From an uncultured bacterium (lineage in GTDB: Bacteria > Elusimicrobiota > Elusimicrobia > Elusimicrobiales > Elusimicrobiaceae), in the NCBI GenBank assembly GCA_949291545.1, contig CASEWB010000006.1, forward strand, positions 186,001-250,000: a stretch of 64,000 nucleotides of DNA. Reading direction: 5' to 3'. Made by a program: the position numbers and the translations under genes. Of this stretch, positions 51,771 to 59,933 are shown in pieces. The number at the start of each line of letters is the position of its first letter. Within the stretch, counting starts at the first letter, position 1. Under the pieces are notes generated by a model that worked only from the letters and a program-made list of their open reading frames with translations, was not told where the DNA came from and searched no databases.

Positions 51771-53510
51771 CTATTTTTGCTGGCCGGTGCGGTCCTTGCG
51801 GTCGTAATAATGCGTATGCAAGAGCTTGTGCGCCAGCGGACCGCCGACTTTATCCAAAATCCGTCCGTACAGCGCCTGCACGCCGCTGTTATCCTGCGAC
51901 TTGTACGCCAGCTCCGTATCTTCCTGGTACAAGCCCTCGGCGCGTTTTTGCCGCGGGGCCCAACCGTCAAACTGCGGTTGCCCCGCCCCGGCCACACAGC
52001 CGCCCTGGCAGGACATTACTTCAATAAAGTCGTAATGGTCCTTGCCGGCTTTAATGTCGTCTAGCAATTTGCGTGCGTTCTTAAGCCCGCTGACTACCGC
52101 GGTGCGGATTTTTACATCGCCAATTTCCACGGTTTTTTCTTTAAACACTTTGCTTTCGCGCAAGCTGGAAAATTTAACACTGCGCGCGTTGGCAGGGTCC
52201 AGCTCGGCCAGTGCATAGCGCAAAGCCGCTTCCATCACGCCGCCGGAAGCGCCAAAAATCACGCCCGCACCCGTCTTGGTGCCAAACGGCATATCAAACC
52301 ACTCGTTTTCCAAGTTCACAAAGTCAATTCCCGCTTCTTTAATCATACGGGCCAACCCGACCGTGGTTACCACATAATCCGTGTCCGGGTTTTCATTGAC
52401 GTAGAATTCTTCACGTTTGGCTTCGGATTTTTTGGCCGAGCACGGCATCACCGCCACGACCACCAAATCTTCGCGTTTGCCGCCTTTGTCTTCGTAATCG
52501 GCCTTTAAAATGGGGCCCATCATTTGCATAGGCGAGCGCGCGGTAGACAAATTAGGGATAAATTCCGGGGCGAATTTTTCCACATAGTTTACCCACGCCG
52601 GGCAACAGCTGGTAAACTGCGGCAGGTTCACCCCTTTTTTAAAGCGTTCCAAAAATTCGGTAGCTTCTTCCAGAATGGTTAAATCAGCCGCGAAAGCCGT
52701 ATCGTATACATAATCGAAGCCCAACATACGCAAGGCAGTGGCAATTTTGCCGTCCACATTCTGCCCTTGCGGGAGGCCAAAAATTTCGCCCAGCCCCACG
52801 CGCACCGCGGGGGCAATATGCACGGCCACTTTCTTTTTAGGGTCGTTGATGGCTTTAAAAACGTCCTCAATCTCGGAGGAATTCGGCATCAGCGCACCCG
52901 TCGGACACACGCGGGCGCACTGCCCGCAGGACACGCATTCGTGGCTTTGACCGAGTTCTTTGTTAAAAGCCGTTGCAATTTTGGAACGGAACCCGCGGAA
53001 CGCAAAATCAATCGCGCCAATGCCCTGCACCTCGTTGCAGATGCGCACACAGTTGCCGCACAAAATACACTTGCTGTGGTCGCGCACTAAGGCCGGGGAG
53101 GTGGCGTCTTTATGGCTGTCCAATTTCTTGGATTTAAAGCGGATTTCCGTCACGTCCATATCCTTGGCCAGTTTTTGGAGTTTGCAGTTGTTGGACTTGC
53201 TGCAAAGCGTGCAGTCGTGGTTGCCGGACGAAAGCAAGAGCTCCAAATTGATGCGGCGCAAGTGGCGGATTTCGTCGCTGTTTACGCGTACTTTCATACC
53301 GTCTTTGGGTTTTACCGTGCACGAAGCTACAATCCCCATACCTTCCACTTCCACCAAGCACAAACGGCACGCGCCGTAGGCGGCCAACTCGGGGTGGTAG
53401 CAGAACGTCATAATGTTGAAATTAGCCTTGCGGATTAGTTCCAACAGGTTTTTTTCGCCTTCAATCGGTACTCTTTTTCCTTCGATAGTGACAAATTGTT
53501 CTTTTTCCAT
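51771..53510 (-). CDS. hydA: [FeFe] hydrogenase catalytic subunit (trimeric, NADH-linked)
   Basis: 579 residues. In order: an N-terminal [2Fe-2S] domain (CYHPELAAYGACRLC, 37-51), a His-ligated cluster (NHDCTLCSKSNNC, 97-109), two [4Fe-4S] clusters (CILCGNCVRIC, CVSCGQCARVC), then the H-cluster domain with L1 TSCCPAW (300-306), L2 MPCSAKKSE (355-363) and L3 EVMSCQGGCVAGAGQP. All H-cluster cysteines are present. With HydB and HydC it should couple NADH and ferredoxin oxidation to H2 evolution (electron confurcation). It lies 2 bp after hydB. Confidence 0.95.
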   Translation of the reverse strand: MEKEQFVTIEGKRVPIEGEKNLLELIRKANFNIMTFCYHPELAAYGACRLCLVEVEGMGIVASCTVKPKDGMKVRVNSDEIRHLRRINLELLLSSGNHDCTLCSKSNNCKLQKLAKDMDVTEIRFKSKKLDSHKDATSPALVRDHSKCILCGNCVRICNEVQGIGAIDFAFRGFRSKIATAFNKELGQSHECVSCGQCARVCPTGALMPNSSEIEDVFKAINDPKKKVAVHIAPAVRVGLGEIFGLPQGQNVDGKIATALRMLGFDYVYDTAFAADLTILEEATEFLERFKKGVNLPQFTSCCPAWVNYVEKFAPEFIPNLSTARSPMQMMGPILKADYEDKGGKREDLVVVAVMPCSAKKSEAKREEFYVNENPDTDYVVTTVGLARMIKEAGIDFVNLENEWFDMPFGTKTGAGVIFGASGGVMEAALRYALAELDPANARSVKFSSLRESKVFKEKTVEIGDVKIRTAVVSGLKNARKLLDDIKAGKDHYDFIEVMSCQGGCVAGAGQPQFDGWAPRQKRAEGLYQEDTELAYKSQDNSGVQALYGRILDKVGGPLAHKLLHTHYYDRKDRTGQQK

Positions 53511-53512
53511 AA

Positions 53513-55396
53513 TTACGCTCCCGTTACCACGGCTCCAAATTTACAGGTGCTCTTGCACCCGCCGCATTTAATACATTTTTTGGGGTCAATGTGATGCGGT
53601 TTGCCCACTTCGCCGCTGATGGCGGAAACGGGGCAGGCGCGTTTGCACATACCGCAGCCTTTGCACTTGCTGGCAACGATTTCAAACCGAGCCAGCGCCT
53701 TGCACACGCCCGCGGGGCAGCATTTGTCCACCACATGCGCCAGGTATTCCTCCCTAAAGTGCTTGAGCGTGGAAAGCACCGGGTTCGGCGCCGTTTTACC
53801 CAAGGCGCACAGCGAGGCCTTCTGCACCGCTCTGGCCAGGTCTTCCAGGTTTTCCAGGGTTTTGAGCGTGGCGCGGCCTTCTACAATATCGTTTAACATC
53901 GTCAGCATCTGTTCGGTGCCTTCGCGGCAGGGAACGCATTTACCGCAGGACTCGCGTTGGGTAAATTCCAAAAAGAACCGGGCTACGTTGACCATACACG
54001 TCTTGTTGTTCATGACCACCAGCCCGCCGGAGCCTACCATGGCGCCTGCGGATTTTAACGAGTCGAAATCCAACGGCAAATCCAAATGTTCACGCGTCAG
54101 ACACCCGCCCGACGGCCCGCCGATTTGGGCCGCTTTAAAAGCCGATTTGTTGACGGTTCCATCGTCGTTGGTGGTGCCGCCGGCTACGTCGTCAATCACT
54201 TGGCGCAAGGTCGTGCCCATCGGCACTTCCACCAGGCCCGTGTTGGCAATGTGCCCCGTAACGGCAAACGTTTTGGTGCCCGGGCTGCCTAAAGTGCCGA
54301 TTTTGCGGAATTCTTCGGCCCCCATTTCCATAATCTTGGGAACGGTAGCCAAGGTTTCCACGTTGTTAATGACCGTGGGTTTGCCAAACAGACCGCATTG
54401 GCTGGGAAAAGGCGGTTTGATTTTGGGCATACCGCGTTTGCCTTCCACAGACGCGATTAGAGCGGTTTCTTCGCCGCAGACAAACGCCCCGGCGCCTTCC
54501 ATTACGTTAATTTTAAAATTAAGGCCGGAACCGAAAACGTTTTCCCCTAAAATTCCTAATTCTTCGGCTTGCTTAATGGCCGTGCGCACGCGCTGGATAG
54601 CCAGCGGGTATTCCATACGCACATAGATGTAGCCTTCGTCGGCTCCGATAGCGCGCGCGGCAATCATCATGCCTTCCAGCACGGCGTTGGGGTTGCCTTC
54701 CATGACGCTTCTGTCCATAAAAGCGCCGGGGTCTCCTTCGTCGGCGTTGCAAATGACGTATTTTTTGGGGCCCGGTTCCACACGGGTTAAATCCCATTTT
54801 TTGCCGGTGGGGAAGCCGCCGCCGCCGCGCCCGCGCAGGCCGGAGGTAATCATTTCTTTGCAGACTTCTTCGTCCGTCATTTGCGTATAAGCGCGTTTGG
54901 CCTGAGCATAACCGCCGTGGGCAATATATTCGTTAATGTCTTCCGGATTAATACGCCCGCAATCGTGCAGCAAAATGCGTTCCTGCTTGGCATAAAAGGG
55001 GATATCTGCCACCGTTTTGGCTTTTTGGTTGTTGGCCGGATTATGGTAGAGCAGGCGGTCGATAACTTCGCCTTTCATCAAAGTTTTTTCCACAATTTCG
55101 GGCACGTCTTCGGGTTTTACTTTGGTATAAAAAATATCGCCCACGCTCACCAGCGGGCCCATCGCACAAAAGCCGCGGCAGCCGGAAAGGCTTAAATAGT
55201 TTTCGTGGCAATCTTTAGTGATTTGCAAGCAGAAACCGATTTTGCGTTTTTCCATTTCTTGCTGGAACGCTTCGTACACTTTCAAGGAACCGCCGGCAAT
55301 GCAGCCCGTTCCGCCGCAGATTACCACGCGGCCGGTAATTTTTTTGTAAGCGTCGTTGTAGTCTTTGGCGATTTTTTCAATATTTTTAGTCGGCAT
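53513..55396 (-). CDS. hydB: Hydrogenase flavoprotein subunit (NuoF/HndC-like)
   Basis: 627 residues: an N-terminal thioredoxin-like [2Fe-2S] domain (CGGTGCIAGG and CRGFCAMGP), the NuoF-type FMN/NADH domain (GLRGRGGGGFPTGKKW), an SLBB region, the [4Fe-4S] motif ESCGKCVPCREGTEQ, and a C-terminal 2x[4Fe-4S] ferredoxin domain (CKGCGMCKRACPV, CIKCGGCKSTCKF). This is the layout of the bifurcating HydB. The start is set by CGGAGG before MPTKN, giving an 11-nt overlap with hydC. Confidence 0.93.
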   Translation of the reverse strand: MPTKNIEKIAKDYNDAYKKITGRVVICGGTGCIAGGSLKVYEAFQQEMEKRKIGFCLQITKDCHENYLSLSGCRGFCAMGPLVSVGDIFYTKVKPEDVPEIVEKTLMKGEVIDRLLYHNPANNQKAKTVADIPFYAKQERILLHDCGRINPEDINEYIAHGGYAQAKRAYTQMTDEEVCKEMITSGLRGRGGGGFPTGKKWDLTRVEPGPKKYVICNADEGDPGAFMDRSVMEGNPNAVLEGMMIAARAIGADEGYIYVRMEYPLAIQRVRTAIKQAEELGILGENVFGSGLNFKINVMEGAGAFVCGEETALIASVEGKRGMPKIKPPFPSQCGLFGKPTVINNVETLATVPKIMEMGAEEFRKIGTLGSPGTKTFAVTGHIANTGLVEVPMGTTLRQVIDDVAGGTTNDDGTVNKSAFKAAQIGGPSGGCLTREHLDLPLDFDSLKSAGAMVGSGGLVVMNNKTCMVNVARFFLEFTQRESCGKCVPCREGTEQMLTMLNDIVEGRATLKTLENLEDLARAVQKASLCALGKTAPNPVLSTLKHFREEYLAHVVDKCCPAGVCKALARFEIVASKCKGCGMCKRACPVSAISGEVGKPHHIDPKKCIKCGGCKSTCKFGAVVTGA

Positions 55397-55871
55397 TTTT
55401 GGCCTCCGAAGCGATAACGGAATCAATAATTTCAACGGCTTTGGCCGGGGTAATTTGGCCGTGGACGACGTCGTCCATCACCATCACCGGCGCCAGCCCG
55501 CACGCGCCCAGGCAAGATACGCACTCCAACGTAAACATCATATCGTCGGTAGTATCCTGGCCGTCTTTGAGTTTTAATTTATCTTTTACGGTATTAATAA
55601 CAAAGGAGGAACCTTTTACATGGCAGGCAGTTCCGTTGCATACTTTAATAATGTGTTTGCCTTTGGGAGTAATGGCAAAATGGGCAAAAAACGTGGCAAC
55701 GCCAAATACTTTGGCCGGGGAAATGTCCAACTCGTTTGCGATATAACGCATAATATCTTCGGGAAGGTACTGGTATGCGTCTTGCACTTTTTGCAGAATG
55801 GGGATTAATTTAGCACTATCGTACTGATGTTCTTGCAGGATTTTTGCAGCGGGGGCAAATCTGTCTGTCAT
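55386..55871 (-). CDS. hydC: Hydrogenase [2Fe-2S] subunit (NuoE/HndA-like)
   Basis: 161 residues: an N-terminal helical domain (LIPILQKVQDAYQYLPED) and a thioredoxin-like [2Fe-2S] fold with ligands in KVCNGTACHVKGS and ECVSCLGACGLAPV, as in NuoE. It passes electrons between the flavin subunit and the others. AAGGAG lies 5 nt before the ATG. First gene of hydCBA, with a near-consensus promoter and a leader of about 105 nt. Confidence 0.92.
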   Translation of the reverse strand: MTDRFAPAAKILQEHQYDSAKLIPILQKVQDAYQYLPEDIMRYIANELDISPAKVFGVATFFAHFAITPKGKHIIKVCNGTACHVKGSSFVINTVKDKLKLKDGQDTTDDMMFTLECVSCLGACGLAPVMVMDDVVHGQITPAKAVEIIDSVIASEAKNAD

Positions 55872-55983
55872 ACTTTCTCCTTTTCCGAAAGATAATAAAA
55901 CGCTCGGCACGCAAACTACACGCACCGGTACGGCAGAGGACTGTTGTTATTTGAAATACATCAAGCCAGGGACTTCTTCCCCC

Positions 55984-56012
55984 ATTATAACTTCATTGGT
56001 GTAATGTGTCAA
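55984..56012 (-). promoter_or_regulatory. Consensus sigma-70 promoter of hydCBA
   Basis: Minus-strand TTGACA, 17 bp, TATAAT: both hexamers match consensus exactly. Strong, probably constitutive expression. The leader runs about 105 nt to the hydC ATG; no riboswitch family recognised in it. Confidence 0.85.
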
Positions 56013-56044
56013 ACAAATTTACCGCCTAAAATCCTACGGGAAAT

Positions 56045-56073
56045 AAAAACGGCGCGGGGGGTTCCCGCGCCGC
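56045..56073 (-). terminator. Terminator after the first exported receiver gene
   Basis: CGGCGCGGG, 5-nt loop, CCCGCGCCG then TTTTTATTT in minus-strand reading. Confidence 0.85.
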
Positions 56074-56083
56074 ATAAACTGGG

Positions 56084-57184
56084 TTACCGCTGCCAGCCAT
56101 GCAGCCGGCGATAGTAAAAATAATAATGTATCTTATCCAAAATTTTATTTCCCCACTGAGGGTCGTATTCCAGCTCCAACGCGCTGTAAATCATTCCGTC
56201 AAAACCCGCTGCAAACATATTCCGGCCCATACTGTCTTTTTCGGTAAAAGCCGACAGCCCCACAATCGCCCCTTGGTAGCCGGCCGCCCGGAGCATACCC
56301 GTCACATAATATCCGCCGCCGCCCGGTACGATAATGTCGGTTAAAATTAAATCGGGCTTTTGGATTTGCCGGGTAACGTCCTGTATTAATTTTTCCGGCT
56401 CCGCATAACAAAACACCTGCCAGCCTTTGGGCAGCGTTCCGTTTTGCTGCAGCCACAGAAAATTATCCAGCAATTCCGGTTCGTCATTTAATACCGCAAT
56501 GGTCAGCTGTTGGGGAGAGTTCTTCCCCAAGCGCACCGTACGCCACGCCCGGGGAGCATGCAAGAAAAATTCCGACTGTTTATACACCCGGTTTGGGCTC
56601 GCGTACAGCGGGAGGGACACCGCACTGCAAAGAAGCGGGTCCACTATGCGGGCAGCATAAGCCACATAGGCACAAGCAGCCTGGTAAGCTTCGTCTTTCG
56701 AAAAAATAAACGGACGGATTTTTTCCAGCTGGAAATTCATTTGAACAATTTTCCGCGCCCACATTCCCCGTTCGCTAACCGATAAAACGCGTTTTTCGCT
56801 GGGTTTGCTTTGGTAGTACAAGAAACCGTCCATTTCCTTGCGGAATTGTTTAAAATTGTTCATAACCTGCGTATACCAAGCGGAAACCTGGCGAGCCTGG
56901 GCAGGCGTAGGAGCTTCCAAGCGGCTAATTCCACGCGGCGGCACATGCCGAAAAATGTGCCGCTCTATATCTTGCATATACGGAGCCGTGGTAGGAGAGC
57001 CGCCCGGCAGAATTTTCCCTTGGGCTACACGCGCATTACGCAAAATATTGTTTGGTACGGCTTGACGTAAAATTTGCTCGGCACTTTTGGAAAAAGCGCC
57101 CTCGGAAGCTTTCTTTGCCAAATTCCCCTGCGCCGCGCTTGGCAATGCCGCACACAAAATAAGGGATACTACAATTGTTTTCAT
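56084..57184 (-). CDS. Exported protein with C-terminal receiver domain (copy 1)
   Basis: 366 residues. Signal peptide 1-19 (mature Gln). A helical middle region includes FLYYQSKPSEKR (122-132). From about residue 228 comes a receiver-like fold: LTIAVLNDEPELL with acidic Asp234-Glu235, the phospho-acceptor position Asp283 in DLILTDIIVPGGGGYY, Ser311 in IVGLSAF, and GFDGMI before the last helix; the conserved Lys is replaced (Ser334). The protein ends YYRRLHGWQR, as its two paralogues do. A receiver behind a signal peptide is unexpected, since known phosphodonors are cytoplasmic. The start follows AGGAG and a tight hairpin. Confidence 0.78.
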   Translation of the reverse strand: MKTIVVSLILCAALPSAAQGNLAKKASEGAFSKSAEQILRQAVPNNILRNARVAQGKILPGGSPTTAPYMQDIERHIFRHVPPRGISRLEAPTPAQARQVSAWYTQVMNNFKQFRKEMDGFLYYQSKPSEKRVLSVSERGMWARKIVQMNFQLEKIRPFIFSKDEAYQAACAYVAYAARIVDPLLCSAVSLPLYASPNRVYKQSEFFLHAPRAWRTVRLGKNSPQQLTIAVLNDEPELLDNFLWLQQNGTLPKGWQVFCYAEPEKLIQDVTRQIQKPDLILTDIIVPGGGGYYVTGMLRAAGYQGAIVGLSAFTEKDSMGRNMFAAGFDGMIYSALELEYDPQWGNKILDKIHYYFYYRRLHGWQR

Positions 57185-57196
57185 GCTGTCTCCTAG

Positions 57197-57213
57197 CCGG
57201 CAGGCTCTGCCGG
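57197..57213 (-). promoter_or_regulatory. Leader hairpin before receiver copy 1
   Basis: CCGGCAG, 3-nt loop, CTGCCGG, ending 3-4 nt before the AGGAG site, so it could affect ribosome access. It also protects the 5' end after any processing of the upstream message. Confidence 0.55.
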
Positions 57214-57225
57214 TATTTTTACAAA

Positions 57226-57255
57226 ATAGAAAGTGGGCGGTTATTCCCGCCCACT
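57226..57255 (-). terminator. Terminator or attenuator between receiver copies 2 and 1
   Basis: AGTGGGCGG, 6-nt loop, CCGCCCACT then TTTCTATTTT in minus-strand reading. Leaky termination would set the relative dose of the two genes, as copy 1 shows no promoter of its own. Confidence 0.65.
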
Positions 57256-57279
57256 CAATAGAATTCGTGTGGGAATTTG

Positions 57280-58443
57280 CTAGCGCATCCAGTGGTGTAA
57301 ATCGCGGTAGTAGAAGTAATGCGCTAGATTTTGCATAATTTGCAAGGGCCACTTTCCCTGGTTTTCAAAGCCAATGGGCTTAGAAATCATACCATCAAAC
57401 CCTTTGTCAAACATGGCTTTCGCTACGGAGGAGTCTTCCCCATAAGAGGAAAGGGCAATAATAATGCCTTTAAAACCTTTGTCACGCAAAATGCCCGTCA
57501 AATAATACCCGCCGCCGCCCGGGACAATAATGTCCGACAAAATTAAATCAAACGATTCTTGCCCGCGTGTTACGGCATTAATTAAATTTTCGGCATTTGT
57601 ATACGTTTTAATTTTCCAGGTCGGCACAAACAGCCCGGCTTGGTTTAACGCCTGCATTTTGGCCAGCATTTCTTCCCGGTCGTTTAACACGGCAATTTTA
57701 AGGTTGGGCGGCAGTTGGCTGGCTACTTGCCTCAGTTGGTCAATCATAGGGGCTTGGCTCAGTTCCGCCCAGTCTTTTCCTTCCGGCTCATGCAAGAAAA
57801 ATTCGTCTTCGTTAAGCACACGGTCGGTCCGCTTATGCACACGGTCTCTCAGCACGCCGCGCATCATGGGGTTTACCGTTTCCGCCGCATAGATTACATA
57901 TTCCCGCGCCGCTTTATAGGCGGGGTCGTCGGGGGAAATGAGGTGTTTCAATTTGGCCAGTTCCTCTTGGATTTTGCTTATCTTTTTTACGTACACGGCA
58001 CGTTCCGCGTTGGAAATCGTGCGCCGTTCGCTCGGTTTGCTCTGATAATAAAGCAAAACGTCCATTTCTTTTTTAAACTTTTTAAAAGATTCCATTACCC
58101 GCAAATACGTCAGATTGGCTTCGGCCCATTGCATAGAACTGGGTTTAATCATCAAAATCGGCAAGCTTTGCACCGGCGTAGGCTGTACCCGGCTGAAAAT
58201 ATATTTATCCAGGTCCTTATTATAGGAAATCACTTTCTTTTTGCTTCCGGGCAATATTTTCCCCTGCACTACACGCGCATTACGCAACACCCCGTTCTGC
58301 ATACCATTTTGCAGCACTTGGCTTGCATTTTGGGAAAAAGCCTGTTTTACAATTCCTTTGCCCGTCATTTCGCGCAAGACGTTTTTTTGCGCCGCGCACG
58401 GGAAGGAAATCCCCAAAATCAACAACAAAGCCAACCCTCTCAT
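57280..58443 (-). CDS. Exported protein with C-terminal receiver domain (copy 2)
   Basis: 387 residues. Signal peptide 1-18/19 (PCAAQ). It shares GKILPG, FKKFKKEMDVLLYYQSKPSE and the Glu-rich DRVLNEDEFFLHEPEG linker with its paralogues. The receiver-like domain from about 248 has all key positions: Asn254-Asp255, Asp304 in LILSDIIVPGGGGYYLT, Ser332-Ser333 and Lys355 in GFDGMISKPIG. This is therefore the copy most likely to keep phosphate-type chemistry. AAGGAG precedes the ATG. Driven by the palindromic-box promoter. Confidence 0.8.
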   Translation of the reverse strand: MRGLALLLILGISFPCAAQKNVLREMTGKGIVKQAFSQNASQVLQNGMQNGVLRNARVVQGKILPGSKKKVISYNKDLDKYIFSRVQPTPVQSLPILMIKPSSMQWAEANLTYLRVMESFKKFKKEMDVLLYYQSKPSERRTISNAERAVYVKKISKIQEELAKLKHLISPDDPAYKAAREYVIYAAETVNPMMRGVLRDRVHKRTDRVLNEDEFFLHEPEGKDWAELSQAPMIDQLRQVASQLPPNLKIAVLNDREEMLAKMQALNQAGLFVPTWKIKTYTNAENLINAVTRGQESFDLILSDIIVPGGGGYYLTGILRDKGFKGIIIALSSYGEDSSVAKAMFDKGFDGMISKPIGFENQGKWPLQIMQNLAHYFYYRDLHHWMR

Positions 58444-58484
58444 AATTCTCTCCTTAGGTCTTCAGCCCTAAACTCTCTCTATAT

Positions 58485-58546
58485 AGGTTACTAGAATGCG
58501 CAGGCGGCAACAAGGGTCAAAAGGCCCATTTTATCTTGGGCCCTGG
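58485..58546 (-). promoter_or_regulatory. Palindromic boxes plus promoter of receiver copies 2 and 1
   Basis: Proximal box GGGTCAAAAGGCCC (centre 58520.5) and distal degenerate box GGGCCCTGGCC (centre 58543.5), 23 bp apart. On the minus strand: -35 TTGTTG (58513-58508), 17 bp, -10 TAACCT (58490-58485). A small TTAGG/CCTAA hairpin lies in the leader. Confidence 0.72.
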
Positions 58547-58572
58547 CCTATTTGCATAGCGGTGCTCAGCAA

Positions 58573-58596
58573 AAAGCGCGGGGGTTGCCCGCGCTT
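58573..58596 (-). terminator. Terminator after receiver copy 3
   Basis: AAAGCGCGGG, 4-nt loop, CCCGCGCTTTTT in minus-strand reading. It ends copy 3 before the next promoter. Confidence 0.85.
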
Positions 58597-58601
58597 TACA
58601 T

Positions 58602-59762
58602 TTATCTTTCCCAGCCATTCAAATCCCGGTAGTAAAAATAATTCTGCAATTTTTTCATAATCAGCAGCGGCCAGTGTTTTCCGCGTTCAAAACCAATGCT
58701 TTGCGGAATCATGGCATCAAACCCAATCGAAAATAAAGTCTGTCCGATTTCTTTATCTTCTTCAAAAGCGGCTAGTGCAATAATGGCGCCTTTAAATTTA
58801 TTTTCACGCAAAACGCCCGTTAAATAAAATCCGCCGCCGCCCGGAACCACAATATCCGTCAGAATTACGTCAAACTCTTTTCCCTGGTACGAAACGGCAT
58901 TAAGCAACGCTTCCGTATCTTGGTAATACGATATCTCCCAACCCGGGAAAAACTTTTGCGCTTGGTTCAGCTCCTGCATACGCCGCAGTACGCTGTAGCG
59001 GTCGTTCAATACGGCCATTTTGATACCGTGCGGCAGCTTGCCGGCCGTTTGGCGCGCCCGCACAGCTGCCGGCAGCATACCTTTCCAAGCGGCGTCTTCG
59101 TTGGCCTTGGGGGTATACAAAAAGAACTCTTCCTGCTTGTATACACGGTCTGTCCGGTCTTGCCGGGTTCCCAATAAAATGCCTTTCATAAAAGGGCTTA
59201 CAACCTCTGCCGCATAGGCCACATACTCCCGTGCCGCTTTATAGGCAGGGTCCGCCGGCGATATGCACGTTTTTAGCCGGTCCAACTGTGCGTGCATATG
59301 CCCAATTTTGCTGGCCCATTCCCCGCGTTCCACGGGCATTAGGGAACGTTTTTCGCTGGGTTTGCTTTGATAGTACAAAAAGACGTCCATCTCTTTTTTA
59401 AATTTCTTAAATTCCTCCATTACCCGCCGGTATAATAGCCCTACGCGCACCGCTTGTTCGGGGGTGGGGTCTTGCAGCAAACTAATTCCGCTCAGCGCCG
59501 GGGCAGGCGCAAAAATGTGGCGTTCGATATTGGAAATGTATTTGGAAACCTCCGGCTTGGGGCCAGGCAGAATTTTGCCTTGCACCACCCGTGCATGGCG
59601 CAGCACTTCGCTGGAGGACTGGGTTCCCAGCACCTGTTGGGCGTTTTTGGAAAATGCTCTGGTTAAGGCTCCCTTTTCCCCCAGCGATTTAAATAGATTT
59701 TTTTGCGCTAGGCAGGGCATGGTTAGGCTGAGCAGCAACCCCAGCACGATTGGATTTTTCAT
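58602..59762 (-). CDS. Exported protein with C-terminal receiver domain (copy 3)
   Basis: 386 residues. Signal peptide 1-19 (PCLAQ). The middle region shares KKFKKEMDVFLYYQSKPSEK and AYKAAREYVAYAAE with copies 1 and 2. Receiver-like domain from about 247: Asn253-Asp254, Asp303 in VILTDIVVPGGGGFYLT; the Ser/Thr position is Ala331 and the Lys position is Gln354, so phosphorylation-driven switching is less likely than in copy 2. It ends YYRDLNGWER. AGGAG precedes the ATG; its own box promoter and a long leader hairpin lie upstream. Confidence 0.78.
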   Translation of the reverse strand: MKNPIVLGLLLSLTMPCLAQKNLFKSLGEKGALTRAFSKNAQQVLGTQSSSEVLRHARVVQGKILPGPKPEVSKYISNIERHIFAPAPALSGISLLQDPTPEQAVRVGLLYRRVMEEFKKFKKEMDVFLYYQSKPSEKRSLMPVERGEWASKIGHMHAQLDRLKTCISPADPAYKAAREYVAYAAEVVSPFMKGILLGTRQDRTDRVYKQEEFFLYTPKANEDAAWKGMLPAAVRARQTAGKLPHGIKMAVLNDRYSVLRRMQELNQAQKFFPGWEISYYQDTEALLNAVSYQGKEFDVILTDIVVPGGGGFYLTGVLRENKFKGAIIALAAFEEDKEIGQTLFSIGFDAMIPQSIGFERGKHWPLLIMKKLQNYFYYRDLNGWER

Positions 59763-59783
59763 AAAATGGCTCCTGTTTGGTGT

Positions 59784-59832
59784 GTTTTCCCGGGCAGCGA
59801 AACAAATGCCGTGTCCGGCCCGGCAGGAAAAC
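59784..59832 (-). promoter_or_regulatory. Long leader hairpin before receiver copy 3
   Basis: GTTTTCC-tg-CCGGGC pairs with GCCCG(G)-GAAAAC across about 20 nt, within the 100-nt leader and about 10 nt before the AGGAG site. It may control translation or stability. Confidence 0.55.
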
Positions 59833-59866
59833 GCCTCTTGCTTCCTACTAACGAGGCCTTATACTA

Positions 59867-59930
59867 AAGATAACACAACCAACGCGGCGGAACAAGGGCC
59901 GAAAGGCCCAGCAGACAATAGGCCTAGGCC
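59867..59930 (-). promoter_or_regulatory. Palindromic boxes plus promoter of receiver copy 3
   Basis: Proximal box GGGCCGAAAGGCCC (centre 59902.5) and distal box GGCCTAGGCC (centre 59925.5), 23 bp apart. On the minus strand: -35 TTGTTC (59895-59890), 17 bp, -10 TATCTT (59872-59867). Confidence 0.75.
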
Positions 59931-59933
59931 TAA

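Noticed and set aside
53601..54626. 341-codon frame antisense to hydB
   Set aside because: Shadow of a well-supported iron-sulfur flavoprotein gene; no ribosome site.
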